In this document: in pieces, positions 25,675 to 33,434 of the stretch | Layout: each line of letters starts with the position of its first letter | How positions within the stretch are numbered: position 1 is the first letter of the stretch | Virus record (IMG/VR): IMGVR_UViG_3300030098_007087 | Span: 19,942-83,941 of that record | DNA from: a virus | Reading direction: 5' to 3' (one strand) | Length of the DNA: 64,000 nt | Notes under the pieces: model-generated | What the model saw: only the letters and a program-made list of their open reading frames with translations | The model's database searches: none | Told to the model about the DNA's origin: nothing | Program-made: the position numbers and the translations under genes

Positions 25675-25685
25675 AGGAAATTATT

Positions 25686-26432
25686 ATGGACATAAAATCT
25701 TTACGAAAGATGAAAAAAAACTTAAAGTTTGATAACGCAATGACTTTTCATTTTAACTGCAAAACAAAAGACCAAGAAAAGTATTATGACGAATACAGTA
25801 TTCCAGATGAAATAGAAAAAAATGTTTGCATAGATCTGGGGTGTAACATTGGGCTTTTTACTTTGGATCACTGCGATAAATTCAAAAATGTTTATGCAAT
25901 TGACGCCAGTTATCAAAATTTTCTTATAACAACAAGAAAAGTAATTTATGAGGCAATTCGCAATAAAAGGGCGGAAAATGTTACATGCTTTAATTTTGCT
26001 GCCGCCAAAGAAAATGGACAAATAATAAAAATTTATAAACATGAACGCAATGGCGAATCTGTTAGCCCTGTAACAGTCAAAGAGATATTAGAAACACAGC
26101 ATGAAGATTGGAATGAATCAGAGGAAACTTTCCATAATGTTTTTACAATTTCCCTAGAAGGATTGTATGAATTTTTTAATACAGATTACATTGACTACTT
26201 GAAGATGGATGTTGAAGGGGCGGAGTATGATTTTCTTTTAGATAAAGATCTAAGCCGAGTTGGATGTCTAGCTCTTGAAATGCACGGCACTTTAGGTGCT
26301 GAAAAAAAAGAGCAAATGAAAAAACACTTAAAAAAGTATTTCAACATATACCACGTTACATACGATAACCCTGCGCCCGACCATTCCGTTATAACTTATA
26401 TAAATAAAAGCTATAAATGGTCACCCGCATGA
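25686..26432 (+). CDS. FkbM-family methyltransferase
   Basis: A 248-residue SAM methyltransferase of the FkbM family: CIDLGCNIGLFTL is motif I, YAIDASYQNF the following acidic strand, and YLKMDVEGAEYDFL (about residues 180-193) the FkbM hallmark. FkbM enzymes O-methylate hydroxyls of sugars and polyketides. The ATG at 25686 is taken because AAAGGAA precedes it; an upstream in-frame ATG would overlap the TylF-like gene by about 30 bases without a ribosome-binding site. The two neighbouring methyltransferases and the one at 15271 suggest a glycan methylated at several positions. Confidence 0.9.
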   Translation: MDIKSLRKMKKNLKFDNAMTFHFNCKTKDQEKYYDEYSIPDEIEKNVCIDLGCNIGLFTLDHCDKFKNVYAIDASYQNFLITTRKVIYEAIRNKRAENVTCFNFAAAKENGQIIKIYKHERNGESVSPVTVKEILETQHEDWNESEETFHNVFTISLEGLYEFFNTDYIDYLKMDVEGAEYDFLLDKDLSRVGCLALEMHGTLGAEKKEQMKKHLKKYFNIYHVTYDNPAPDHSVITYINKSYKWSPA

Positions 26433-27106
26433 TACTATCGTGGCAACAAATACCCTCACCATTAGTGAGTGAATTGCTTTGTATAAATTCAAAAGGGGTT
26501 GTTCTAGATACAGAACATGGATGGTATAATAATGAAACGCTTTTTTCTTGTATACAAGTTATAAAGTCCAAAAATAAACTATGCCTTGTTAGGCTGACAG
26601 ACGTAGACAAGAAGTCAATTAGGTATTGTTTAGATTCTGGTGTTGATGGTATTATATTTTCAACAATTGAAAACGAGAAGCAGTGTGAAAAAATAAATGA
26701 TTATTGTTTTTATGCTCCGAAGGGAAAGCGAGGGTTGGGTCTAGTGAGACAAAATATGTGGGGATGCGAAGATCTTATAAAAGACAATCCAATTATCATA
26801 CCTCAGATAGAGACAAAAGAGGGAATCAGCAATATAGAGAAGATTTTTTCATTTGGATTTGACTTTTATCTAATTGGTCCGTATGATCTTAGTATGAGTG
26901 TTGGAGAACCGGGTAATTTTGAGAATGATGATTTTTGTTTACAAATAGAAAAATTTAATGATATCATTCCAGAAGAAAAAAGAGCAATACACATACCCAA
27001 TGACGTAAAAGCTAATATAAAAAGGTATGAAAATTACGGTATAAAATGCTTAGGAATGGACACGGTGTCGATTATTGAATACCACAGAGAGGTTAATAAA
27101 TGTTAG
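26429..27106 (+). CDS. HpcH/HpaI-family aldolase
   Basis: A 225-residue TIM-barrel lyase of the HpcH/HpaI aldolase/citrate lyase family. GVVLDTEHGW holds the conserved Asp and Glu-His; GKRGLGLVRQNMWG is the RG-x-G...Arg substrate loop; PQIETKEGISNIEKI holds the metal-binding Glu and LIGPYDLSMSVGEPG the metal-binding Asp. The family reversibly joins pyruvate to aldehydes to make 2-keto-3-deoxy (or 4-hydroxy-2-keto) acids. Since the cluster also has CMP-activating enzymes that normally use keto-sugar acids, this enzyme could make their substrate. The start at 26429 overlaps the upstream stop (ATGA). Confidence 0.9.
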   Translation: MILSWQQIPSPLVSELLCINSKGVVLDTEHGWYNNETLFSCIQVIKSKNKLCLVRLTDVDKKSIRYCLDSGVDGIIFSTIENEKQCEKINDYCFYAPKGKRGLGLVRQNMWGCEDLIKDNPIIIPQIETKEGISNIEKIFSFGFDFYLIGPYDLSMSVGEPGNFENDDFCLQIEKFNDIIPEEKRAIHIPNDVKANIKRYENYGIKCLGMDTVSIIEYHREVNKC

Positions 27107-28089
27107 ATTTTGAAAATATTGGTGAGTTATTTACACAAGTAGTACACTCTAAAGAATGGGAGGAATTGCAGACAAAATTCAATGACTGCAATGACATATA
27201 CGTTTTAGGGCACGGAGGAAATTTAGCAATTGCTGATCATGCAGCCGTAGATATCACAAGGTTGTCAAACGGGAGTAAGAACGCAATGTGCCCCGGCTCT
27301 GCCGTCGTTGCAACGTCACTAATCAATGACACTAATTTTGATCAATGGATGGTAAGCTGGCTATCAGCAGTAACTTCTACAAGAACTAAAAGTCAAATGA
27401 AAAAGTCTCTAGTTCTTGGCGTATCATCTTCGGGAGGATCAAAAGATGTGATAAAAGCACTTCAATGGGCGGCTGATCACGACATGCAGATAGCTGTTAT
27501 CTCTTCTAATGATATTTCAACGGATATAAAGGGGTTGACTAAAGTTCTGTTAGGAGCAAAATATTACCACACAGCAGAGGTGGCAACACTCTTACTATCA
27601 TATGAACTCACCCATGGCTCTGGAAATATCTGTCCGCCAATCGGATCAAACTCACCAGAAGATCTAGAGAAGCTAAATTGGAAAGGCGGAAAGATAAGAA
27701 AGCATAGTTACCCAGACGAGAAAATCAATGTTGGAGTTGATTTTGATGGAGTCATACATAAGAACTCAAAAGGATATTTTGATGGAACTATATACGACGA
27801 CCCAATTGAAGGAGCGCGAGAGTTTCTAAAAAAGCTGTCATCTAAGTATACAGTGATCATCCATACATGCAAGGCAAAATCAGATAGAGGTCTTGTTAGT
27901 GGAAAAACTGGAACTGAATTAGTTTGGGAATGGCTAAAGAAACACAATCTAAACGAGTATGTTAGCAAAGTTACAGCGGAAAAGCCTCGTGCTTTGTGTT
28001 ATATTGATGATAAATCTGTCAAATTTGATGGCGATTGGAACAAATTGAAAAATGAAATTCACAACTTTGGAGTAAACTTAAATGACTAA
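27100..28089 (+). CDS. SIS-domain phosphosugar isomerase fused to HAD-like domain
   Basis: A 329-residue two-domain protein. Residues 1-200 are a SIS domain in the GmhA (sedoheptulose-7-phosphate isomerase) mould: IYVLGHGGNLAIADHAAVD and LGVSSSGGSKDVIKAL are the phosphosugar-binding loops, and THGSGNICPP follows. Residues about 208-329 resemble a HAD fold: VGVDFDGVIHK (motif I Asp residues), TVIIHTCKAKS and CYIDDKSVKFDGDW. The two activities, isomerase and phosphatase, are neighbouring steps of heptose synthesis, so a heptose-like sugar is suggested but not shown. The next gene begins inside the final codons. Confidence 0.85.
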   Translation: MLDFENIGELFTQVVHSKEWEELQTKFNDCNDIYVLGHGGNLAIADHAAVDITRLSNGSKNAMCPGSAVVATSLINDTNFDQWMVSWLSAVTSTRTKSQMKKSLVLGVSSSGGSKDVIKALQWAADHDMQIAVISSNDISTDIKGLTKVLLGAKYYHTAEVATLLLSYELTHGSGNICPPIGSNSPEDLEKLNWKGGKIRKHSYPDEKINVGVDFDGVIHKNSKGYFDGTIYDDPIEGAREFLKKLSSKYTVIIHTCKAKSDRGLVSGKTGTELVWEWLKKHNLNEYVSKVTAEKPRALCYIDDKSVKFDGDWNKLKNEIHNFGVNLND

Positions 28090-28294
28090 TGAAGATAAAA
28101 ACATGTACATGAACGACCAAGCAGTGGGAGCAGTAATGATGGCTCTGCAAAAAAGCCTAATGGAGCAATCTGACATTGTTCCAGTCTTGAAGGGCTTTCA
28201 ATTTAGATTATCTGAGGCAGGACTTGTTGTTATGAACCCACCTCTTGTGAGAGCCGATAGCGACACGACAACGGAAACCACCGAGGATGCCTAG
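28082..28294 (+). CDS. Small hypothetical protein
   Basis: A 70-residue protein with a helical N-terminal half (AVGAVMMALQKSLMEQSDIV) and a disordered acidic, Thr-rich tail. No family is recognised. It overlaps the isomerase fusion by 8 bases and the zinc-ribbon gene by 8 bases. Its position at the border between the sugar genes and the late-transcription genes, and the length conservation implied by overlaps at both ends, are the only grounds for calling it a gene. Confidence 0.6.
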   Translation: MTNEDKNMYMNDQAVGAVMMALQKSLMEQSDIVPVLKGFQFRLSEAGLVVMNPPLVRADSDTTTETTEDA

Positions 28295-28550
28295 ATACAC
28301 TTATTCATGTGAAGCGTGTGAAGAAACTTTTGAGTCAACACACTCCATGAACATCAAGCTAGAGGATTGTATCGTATGCGAGGCGACAGGTTCCGTAACC
28401 AGAGTGCCAAGCACAACCTTTATAACAACTACCACAATTTCAACTAAAAACAATAAAAAAGTTGGAGATGTTGTAAAAGGGCATATTGAAGAGTCAAAAA
28501 AAGAACTCAAGGCTGAACAGCAAAAGCTGAAAGGTATAGAATATAAATGA
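28287..28550 (+). CDS. FmdB-type zinc-ribbon protein
   Basis: An 87-residue protein with an N-terminal zinc ribbon: YSCEACEETFE supplies the first Cys pair and MNIKLEDCIVCEATGSVTRV the second, the spacing seen in the FmdB/CxxC_CxxC_SSSS regulatory-protein family. The C-terminal half is Thr- and Lys-rich and probably helical (HIEESKKELKAEQQKLKG). These small proteins bind nucleic acid or act as putative transcription regulators; in T4-like phages they are often found near late genes. It overlaps genes on both sides. Confidence 0.85.
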   Translation: MPRYTYSCEACEETFESTHSMNIKLEDCIVCEATGSVTRVPSTTFITTTTISTKNNKKVGDVVKGHIEESKKELKAEQQKLKGIEYK

Positions 28551-28861
28551 TGATTTGGATAATCGTAGCCCTAATACTGAGTTTGGCACTAAATGCTTTG
28601 TTGTTTTGGTATATAAGACAAACCTTGAAGAAGCTTCTTTTTGCATCTGAAAATTTTGGATGGCTTGCAGATTCACTGAAAAACTTTAGCAACCATGTAC
28701 AAAAATTGCATGAGCTAGAAGTGTTTTACGGAGATGCAACTTTAGGACACTTGATAGAGCACTCTAAACAATTGGTTGAGGATATGAAAAATTTTGAAGA
28801 CATATACACATTATTGGAAGACGAATTAGAAGATGGAGAAGAAAAAAAAGAAGCGGAATAA
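28547..28861 (+). CDS. Small membrane-anchored protein
   Basis: A 104-residue protein whose first 22 residues (IWIIVALILSLALNALLFWYI) form a membrane segment with no lipobox, followed by a basic residue cluster and a hydrophilic, helical domain ending in a run of Glu and Lys. It is likely inserted with the C-terminal part in the cytoplasm. No family is recognised. The start codon is ATG 28547, overlapping the zinc-ribbon stop; a second ATG follows immediately. It overlaps the sigma factor gene by 29 bases. Confidence 0.7.
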   Translation: MMIWIIVALILSLALNALLFWYIRQTLKKLLFASENFGWLADSLKNFSNHVQKLHELEVFYGDATLGHLIEHSKQLVEDMKNFEDIYTLLEDELEDGEEKKEAE

Positions 28862-29525
28862 AAATTATTATTTTACAAAGATTCATGAAGAAGCAGTTGT
28901 AAAATACGCATCGACAGACGATCTAAAGATTAGAACAGATCTTTACATCGAATTGATCGAACCAGCCTTCAGCGAACTAGTTGATAAAATTATATATACA
29001 TATAAATTTACAACCCTTCCAAATATAGAAGTATTAAAAGATGAGTGCAAGATATGGCTTACAACCATCTTAGACAAATATGATCCAAACAAGGGCTCAA
29101 AAGCCTTTTCATATTTTTCAGTTATTACTAAAAACTGGTTTATTCATCGCGTAAAAAAGAACTCACAAAAGACAAGGCGCGAAATAAATTATGATGATAT
29201 TACAAAAGATCTAGAACAAGAGCATCTTTCAGCCAGAAACCCTTATGAAACTAGAAGGGAGGACGCAGAGTTTTGGCACTATCTGTGGAAAGAGATAGAA
29301 GATTGGGAAAAAGAAGATCTTAAGCCAAATGAAAAAAAAGTTCTTATGGCTGTCCGAGTTCTTCTAGAAAAGTCAAATGAAATAGAGATTTTCAATAAAA
29401 AAGCTGTTTACCTCTACCTAAGAGAACTTACCGGTCTAAACACCAAACAAGTGGTAAACAACCTCAATAAATTGCGTTCTAGATACCGTGTTTTCAAAAA
29501 AACATGGAATGATGGAAAGATATAA
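28833..29525 (+). CDS. Late-transcription RNA polymerase sigma factor, gp55-like
   Basis: A 230-residue protein resembling the T4 gp55 group of late sigma factors. The core is LDKYDPNKGSKAFSYFSVITKNWFIHRVKK near residues 82-113, the counterpart of sigma70 region 2, which binds RNA polymerase and melts the -10 element. The first 15 residues are very basic (EKKKKKRNK). The C-terminal third (about 150-225) is helical with a possible helix-turn-helix around ELTGLNTKQVVNNLNKLRSRY. In T4, gp55 directs late transcription from TATAAATA. The first candidate late motif lies 17 bases after its stop codon. I recognise the group well, the exact orthologue less so. Confidence 0.82.
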   Translation: MEKKKKKRNKNYYFTKIHEEAVVKYASTDDLKIRTDLYIELIEPAFSELVDKIIYTYKFTTLPNIEVLKDECKIWLTTILDKYDPNKGSKAFSYFSVITKNWFIHRVKKNSQKTRREINYDDITKDLEQEHLSARNPYETRREDAEFWHYLWKEIEDWEKEDLKPNEKKVLMAVRVLLEKSNEIEIFNKKAVYLYLRELTGLNTKQVVNNLNKLRSRYRVFKKTWNDGKI

Positions 29526-29541
29526 AAAAAAAGCGCATTCG

Positions 29542-29549
29542 CTATTTAT
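29542..29549 (+). promoter_or_regulatory. Candidate late-promoter motif CTATTTAT
   Basis: CTATTTATA between the sigma factor and the first gene of the baseplate run; it ends four bases before the ATG at 29554, the same geometry as at 2317. No Shine-Dalgarno site stands between. Confidence 0.55.
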
Positions 29550-29553
29550 AGGT

Positions 29554-29850
29554 ATGAAGAAAGACCTTGAAAACTTAGATAAATATTTACTCGATGCTAT
29601 AGAGAATATCAACAATGATAGGGCAGTTACAAAAATGCTCTTGTTAGATGTTATTGAACTAATAAAAAAAACCAAAGAAAATCATAAAGATGTAGGTGCA
29701 ATTGCCGCTAAATATGTTGAAACATTGCAAAGATCAAATGAACAATTGGTAAAAATCGCATCTCTCATGCAAAAAAAGAGTAATGAGAACGCCAATTTGA
29801 CTGAGAACGATAAAAAGGAGCTTTTTGATATAATAAAGGAGGCTTCATGA
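29554..29850 (+). CDS. Small helical hypothetical protein
   Basis: A 98-residue helical protein (MKKDLENLDKYLLDAIENIN, then KMLLLDVIELIKKTKENHKD, then VETLQRSNEQLVKIASLMQ) with coiled-coil-like spacing. The frame is open further upstream (GTG 29488, ATG 29509 and 29512), but those starts lie within the sigma factor gene and would place the CTATTTAT motif inside the coding region; the ATG at 29554 gives a natural-looking N-terminus. It ends one base before the hub gene's ATG, with AGGAGG inside its last codons. Possibly a tail assembly factor; that is inference from position. Confidence 0.65.
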   Translation: MKKDLENLDKYLLDAIENINNDRAVTKMLLLDVIELIKKTKENHKDVGAIAAKYVETLQRSNEQLVKIASLMQKKSNENANLTENDKKELFDIIKEAS

Positions 29851-29851
29851 G

Positions 29852-32467
29852 ATGGCAGACAACCAAAATATTGATCCAACTAAAATACCGTTTAACACAT
29901 TAAATGATGTAAGCCAACCTATTGGTGGCAAAAGAGAGAGAATGGATGCCGGCACCGATTTTATGGATGCCGTAGTAAATGCTTCTCAAAATCAATTCAT
30001 ATCTGACGCTCTCCAAAACACCGGTCCTTACAAAGCAATCGTTCTTAGGGTTGAAAAAAATAAAACAACACCTGAGCCGGGAAGCTGGCTGTCAAATACT
30101 TTTAGTTCGTTTTTTGGTGATCCCCCTGAGTTTGTAAAAATCAAAGCAAGAATTCCAGAAATCCACGCAGCATTGCCAATACCAGACAGGGTTGGCAGCG
30201 ATGAAGGTCCACACCAACCAATAATTGACCTGTATCCAACATTCATAGCAGAAACTGCTCCTATGGAGGAACCCAAACCGGGAGATATCGTAAACGTAGA
30301 TTTTGGTAATAAAAATACCTATTCTGACCCAATCTACTTGGGTCCACTCATAAATAATTCCGGATTTCCCGGCGCACTTGGACCCCAAAGCGGAGCAGAC
30401 CTTTTTGGGGACTGTGGAGCTTCAGTGCCCGTGCCTCCGGTGACTTTACCGCAGCCAACTGCTTCACCAACAACGCAGATTACCGGAACACTTGATCCAA
30501 ACGCTGAATTGCTTATTGATCCATTTACTGGGCTACCAACAAACGCTAATAATCCAGATGCAGAATTAATAACAATTGAAGAATTCACTGGTTCTGTGCT
30601 TGCTCGTACTCCTGAATTTATTTTTGGATTTCAAGGAGGTGTTTCAGACCCTGACCTCATATCTGCCGAGGGCGTCCCTAAACTTGGAAGTGTTTATGTT
30701 TTTGGAGATTCCAATACACAGGGTCAACATGACGCCATGGGTACCTACTTTTCCAGCCGTGGGTTTGAATTTTATCTCAACTCTTGGTATGGGGGCGCTT
30801 ATAGGATGGCATATACTGACACTCCCGAAGAAAAAGTGAAGGGTGAGAACTTAGGAAAGTCAATTGAGTCCTACAAAGATCAATTTCAATACGGTGACAC
30901 TATTATTATAGGTTCCATCGGAGGAAATGCCTCTTTCAACGCGAGAGATAAATACTCATCTACAGTGCCAATTGAAGAACTCGCATCACCATTGTTTGGA
31001 CCTGTGGAGGAGCCTTTGCTTGGACCCGTGGAGGAGCCTAAACACCCAAAAGAAGCAAGTGAGTACAACTTACAAAAAATAATTTCAGATGAAGAGAACA
31101 CTTTTGAAAAATTTTGTGAGACATTACTAGAGCTAAAAATGATAGGTGTCAATGTAATCATATTTGGATTACCTTATGGTGGGAGCGAAGGAAGACAAGA
31201 AGATAGAGAGTGGTTTGATTATGTTCAATTAGCTAGCCTTTCTGCTTTTGGGCTTGGTCAAAATTATGTTTCAGTGATGCAACTTTCAAAGTTGGTGCAA
31301 GCTGGTGAGAATGATGTGCATTATTTTACTGGCAACGGAGGCTCAGGGTATCAAACATATTTTGACCTACTATTACGACCTTATTTAGATAGCTATTACC
31401 AGCTATACGAAGAAATGATAGCAGCAGCGTCTCCTATACCTTTTTTTCTGCTTGAAGATCCTTCCGAAACAGGATTTGAACTATCCTTACCAGACACTGA
31501 GAAACCGTCTGAAAACACAGATGCAGCACTTAAAAACCTTCTTAAAGAGATTCAAGACTCTAATGCCGCACCAGCCACTCCTCCTACATCTCCAGCGGTA
31601 CCGTCTCAAGCTTGCATCGGTCCTGTCGGCGGAGCCGGCGGCGCAGGCAATAGCACAGCCGGCGGAAGCGGAGGAAGCGGATTTACTGGCGGCGGAGGCT
31701 CTGTTGGCAAAGCAACTAACTTCTCTACAGAGCCTTTCAATGGTGGCAAAACTGATGTAATTGTTCTGAATGGCGTTGAATACGCTTTTTCAGGAATTCG
31801 CGGCGCAGACCAGTTCAAGACTAACGGCAGGAAAGAGCCCGTAAAATATTTAGTTATACACAATTCAGTTACGCCTTATTATAGCATGATGGTACACTGC
31901 TTGAGATATAAAAAAGATACAGATGAAGAGTCTCCAACATTTGGGCAGACACTTTTAAGGGGTCTAGGAGTGCACTTTACAGTGGATACTGATGGTTATA
32001 TGTTTCAACATGCAGACCCGATGACTCACATGGTTAGCCACGGTACCCCTCTAAACGCAAAAAGTGTTGGGATAGAAACAATAACATCTTTTTATTGGAA
32101 AGACGGCGTGAAAAAGGGAAGCAAAGCTCCATGGCACGAAAAACATCAAGTAGGAAAGGGCTTTACACCAAGTGAGCCACACTGGTGGATGGGCACCAAT
32201 AAAGGTTATTTGTACGCCCGACCACCGGAAGTGATGATCCAATCTTGTAATAGGCTAATGGATTTCTTGTTCAACCATATGCCAGACTTGCAATTACAAT
32301 ATCCATCAAAGGACCTCCCACGCACTGATGATAATTCAAAAGTATCAGGCGATCCGGGCGCAGGTCTTTTATCCCATAGAGATTATGTGGCTAAGTCAGA
32401 TGGCAGGTATTTCATGGAAAGATACATAGAGCATAGAACAGGACAAAAATTATTAGAATTTCACTAA
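29852..32467 (+). CDS. Baseplate hub (gp5-like OB) with SGNH hydrolase and amidase domains
   Basis: An 871-residue protein. Residues about 45-175 resemble the OB-fold of T4 gp5: FVKIKARIPEIHAALPIP, IIDLYPTFIAE, PGDIVNVDFGN and PIYLGPL. Residues about 275-530 are an SGNH/GDSL hydrolase-like domain: VYVFGDSNTQGQ (nucleophile Ser near 286), IIGSIGGNAS, and NDVHYF near 488 in place of the catalytic Asp/His block. After a Gly-rich linker (about 580-625), residues about 660-871 are an N-acetylmuramoyl-L-alanine amidase (Amidase_2): YLVIHNS, GVHFTVDTDGYMFQHAD and LLSHRDYVAKSDG provide zinc ligands. It presumably punctures the cell wall during infection. AGGAGG precedes the ATG. Confidence 0.88.
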   Translation: MADNQNIDPTKIPFNTLNDVSQPIGGKRERMDAGTDFMDAVVNASQNQFISDALQNTGPYKAIVLRVEKNKTTPEPGSWLSNTFSSFFGDPPEFVKIKARIPEIHAALPIPDRVGSDEGPHQPIIDLYPTFIAETAPMEEPKPGDIVNVDFGNKNTYSDPIYLGPLINNSGFPGALGPQSGADLFGDCGASVPVPPVTLPQPTASPTTQITGTLDPNAELLIDPFTGLPTNANNPDAELITIEEFTGSVLARTPEFIFGFQGGVSDPDLISAEGVPKLGSVYVFGDSNTQGQHDAMGTYFSSRGFEFYLNSWYGGAYRMAYTDTPEEKVKGENLGKSIESYKDQFQYGDTIIIGSIGGNASFNARDKYSSTVPIEELASPLFGPVEEPLLGPVEEPKHPKEASEYNLQKIISDEENTFEKFCETLLELKMIGVNVIIFGLPYGGSEGRQEDREWFDYVQLASLSAFGLGQNYVSVMQLSKLVQAGENDVHYFTGNGGSGYQTYFDLLLRPYLDSYYQLYEEMIAAASPIPFFLLEDPSETGFELSLPDTEKPSENTDAALKNLLKEIQDSNAAPATPPTSPAVPSQACIGPVGGAGGAGNSTAGGSGGSGFTGGGGSVGKATNFSTEPFNGGKTDVIVLNGVEYAFSGIRGADQFKTNGRKEPVKYLVIHNSVTPYYSMMVHCLRYKKDTDEESPTFGQTLLRGLGVHFTVDTDGYMFQHADPMTHMVSHGTPLNAKSVGIETITSFYWKDGVKKGSKAPWHEKHQVGKGFTPSEPHWWMGTNKGYLYARPPEVMIQSCNRLMDFLFNHMPDLQLQYPSKDLPRTDDNSKVSGDPGAGLLSHRDYVAKSDGRYFMERYIEHRTGQKLLEFH

Positions 32468-32488
32468 ACATAAGAAAGAGGTTACTAG

Positions 32489-33421
32489 ATGTCAAACTTT
32501 AAAAAACCAATATCATTCAAAGGTGCAAACAAAAAAGTTCAAGATTTTTTGGGGAAGCAGAGCGAAATAGCAAAAGCTGCTGCAAAAGGCATCGCTGGCG
32601 ACAAACTATACGAGGCTGTGCCTAACTTTCTATCAACTCCGTCCGAAAACGTGATGACAAACGAGAATAACTCATGGATTATTCTTGGTCGTGATAGGAA
32701 TGCTAGCAGGATGAGTGGGTATGGAGGAAAAGGGGATACACAATGTGCCTCTATTGATATTGTCGCAGGTCGTATGGGCAGCGAAGTTGAAGCTTATAAC
32801 GACAACGGAGATAGCCTCTTTATCAATCCAAGCTTCAAGAAAGATGCTGCAAGAATATACCTAAGCCAAAAGACTGACATTGATAAATACTTTGATTTAG
32901 CTGCTGGAAAAGTTGGCAACGCGGTAACAAAATCTGGAGTTGGAATAAAAGCAGACAATGTAAGAATAATTGGTAGAGAGAGCATTAAGCTTGTGACGAC
33001 AACAGATAAGAAAAACTCCCAAGGCGGCGAAATTAAAAGTGTCATTGGCATTGATTTAATTGCCGGAAATGATGATTCAGACCTCCAGTCTATGGTCAAA
33101 GGTGAAAATTTAGTAGATGGTCTAAGTGAACTTGTAGATCATATGGATAATCTTACAGGAGTTGTTGACACTTTGCTAATGGCTCAATTTGAATTCAATG
33201 AGGCAATAACATCACACTTTCACACATCACCCTATTTTGCAGCACCTACCACACCATCAACAGTTTTGATGTCAAAAGGCATAAGAACAATGATTAGTCA
33301 TTTGCAAAAAACAAAAGCTTCATTATTGAAACAAAAAATCAATTTAGGATTGTTCAAGCAAAACTATTTAAGTAAATCTGGTGGTAAATATATCAACAGT
33401 AGATTCAACAGTGTAAACTAG
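32489..33421 (+). CDS. Baseplate spike-like structural protein
   Basis: A 310-residue protein. SWIILGRDRNASRMSGYGGKGDTQCASIDIVAGRMG (in part) and the run VGIKADNVRIIGRESIKLVTT (residues about 150-172) have the two-residue alternation of a beta-helical spike like the C-terminal part of T4 gp5. The last 90 residues are helical. Lying between the hub and the large baseplate protein, it could be the needle that sits on the hub; this is inference. An AAGAGG site precedes the ATG, which is 21 bases after the hub stop. Confidence 0.68.
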   Translation: MSNFKKPISFKGANKKVQDFLGKQSEIAKAAAKGIAGDKLYEAVPNFLSTPSENVMTNENNSWIILGRDRNASRMSGYGGKGDTQCASIDIVAGRMGSEVEAYNDNGDSLFINPSFKKDAARIYLSQKTDIDKYFDLAAGKVGNAVTKSGVGIKADNVRIIGRESIKLVTTTDKKNSQGGEIKSVIGIDLIAGNDDSDLQSMVKGENLVDGLSELVDHMDNLTGVVDTLLMAQFEFNEAITSHFHTSPYFAAPTTPSTVLMSKGIRTMISHLQKTKASLLKQKINLGLFKQNYLSKSGGKYINSRFNSVN

Positions 33422-33434
33422 GTAGAGGATAATA

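Noticed and set aside
29488-29553. Upstream starts for the helical protein
   Set aside because: GTG 29488 and ATG 29509/29512 lie in the sigma factor gene and have no ribosome-binding site; the N-terminal part would be lysine-rich junk.
31452-31863. Alternative-frame proteins over the Gly-rich linker of the hub (both strands)
   Set aside because: Low-complexity GC-rich coding sequence opens chance frames; the hub frame is continuous with recognised domains on both sides.
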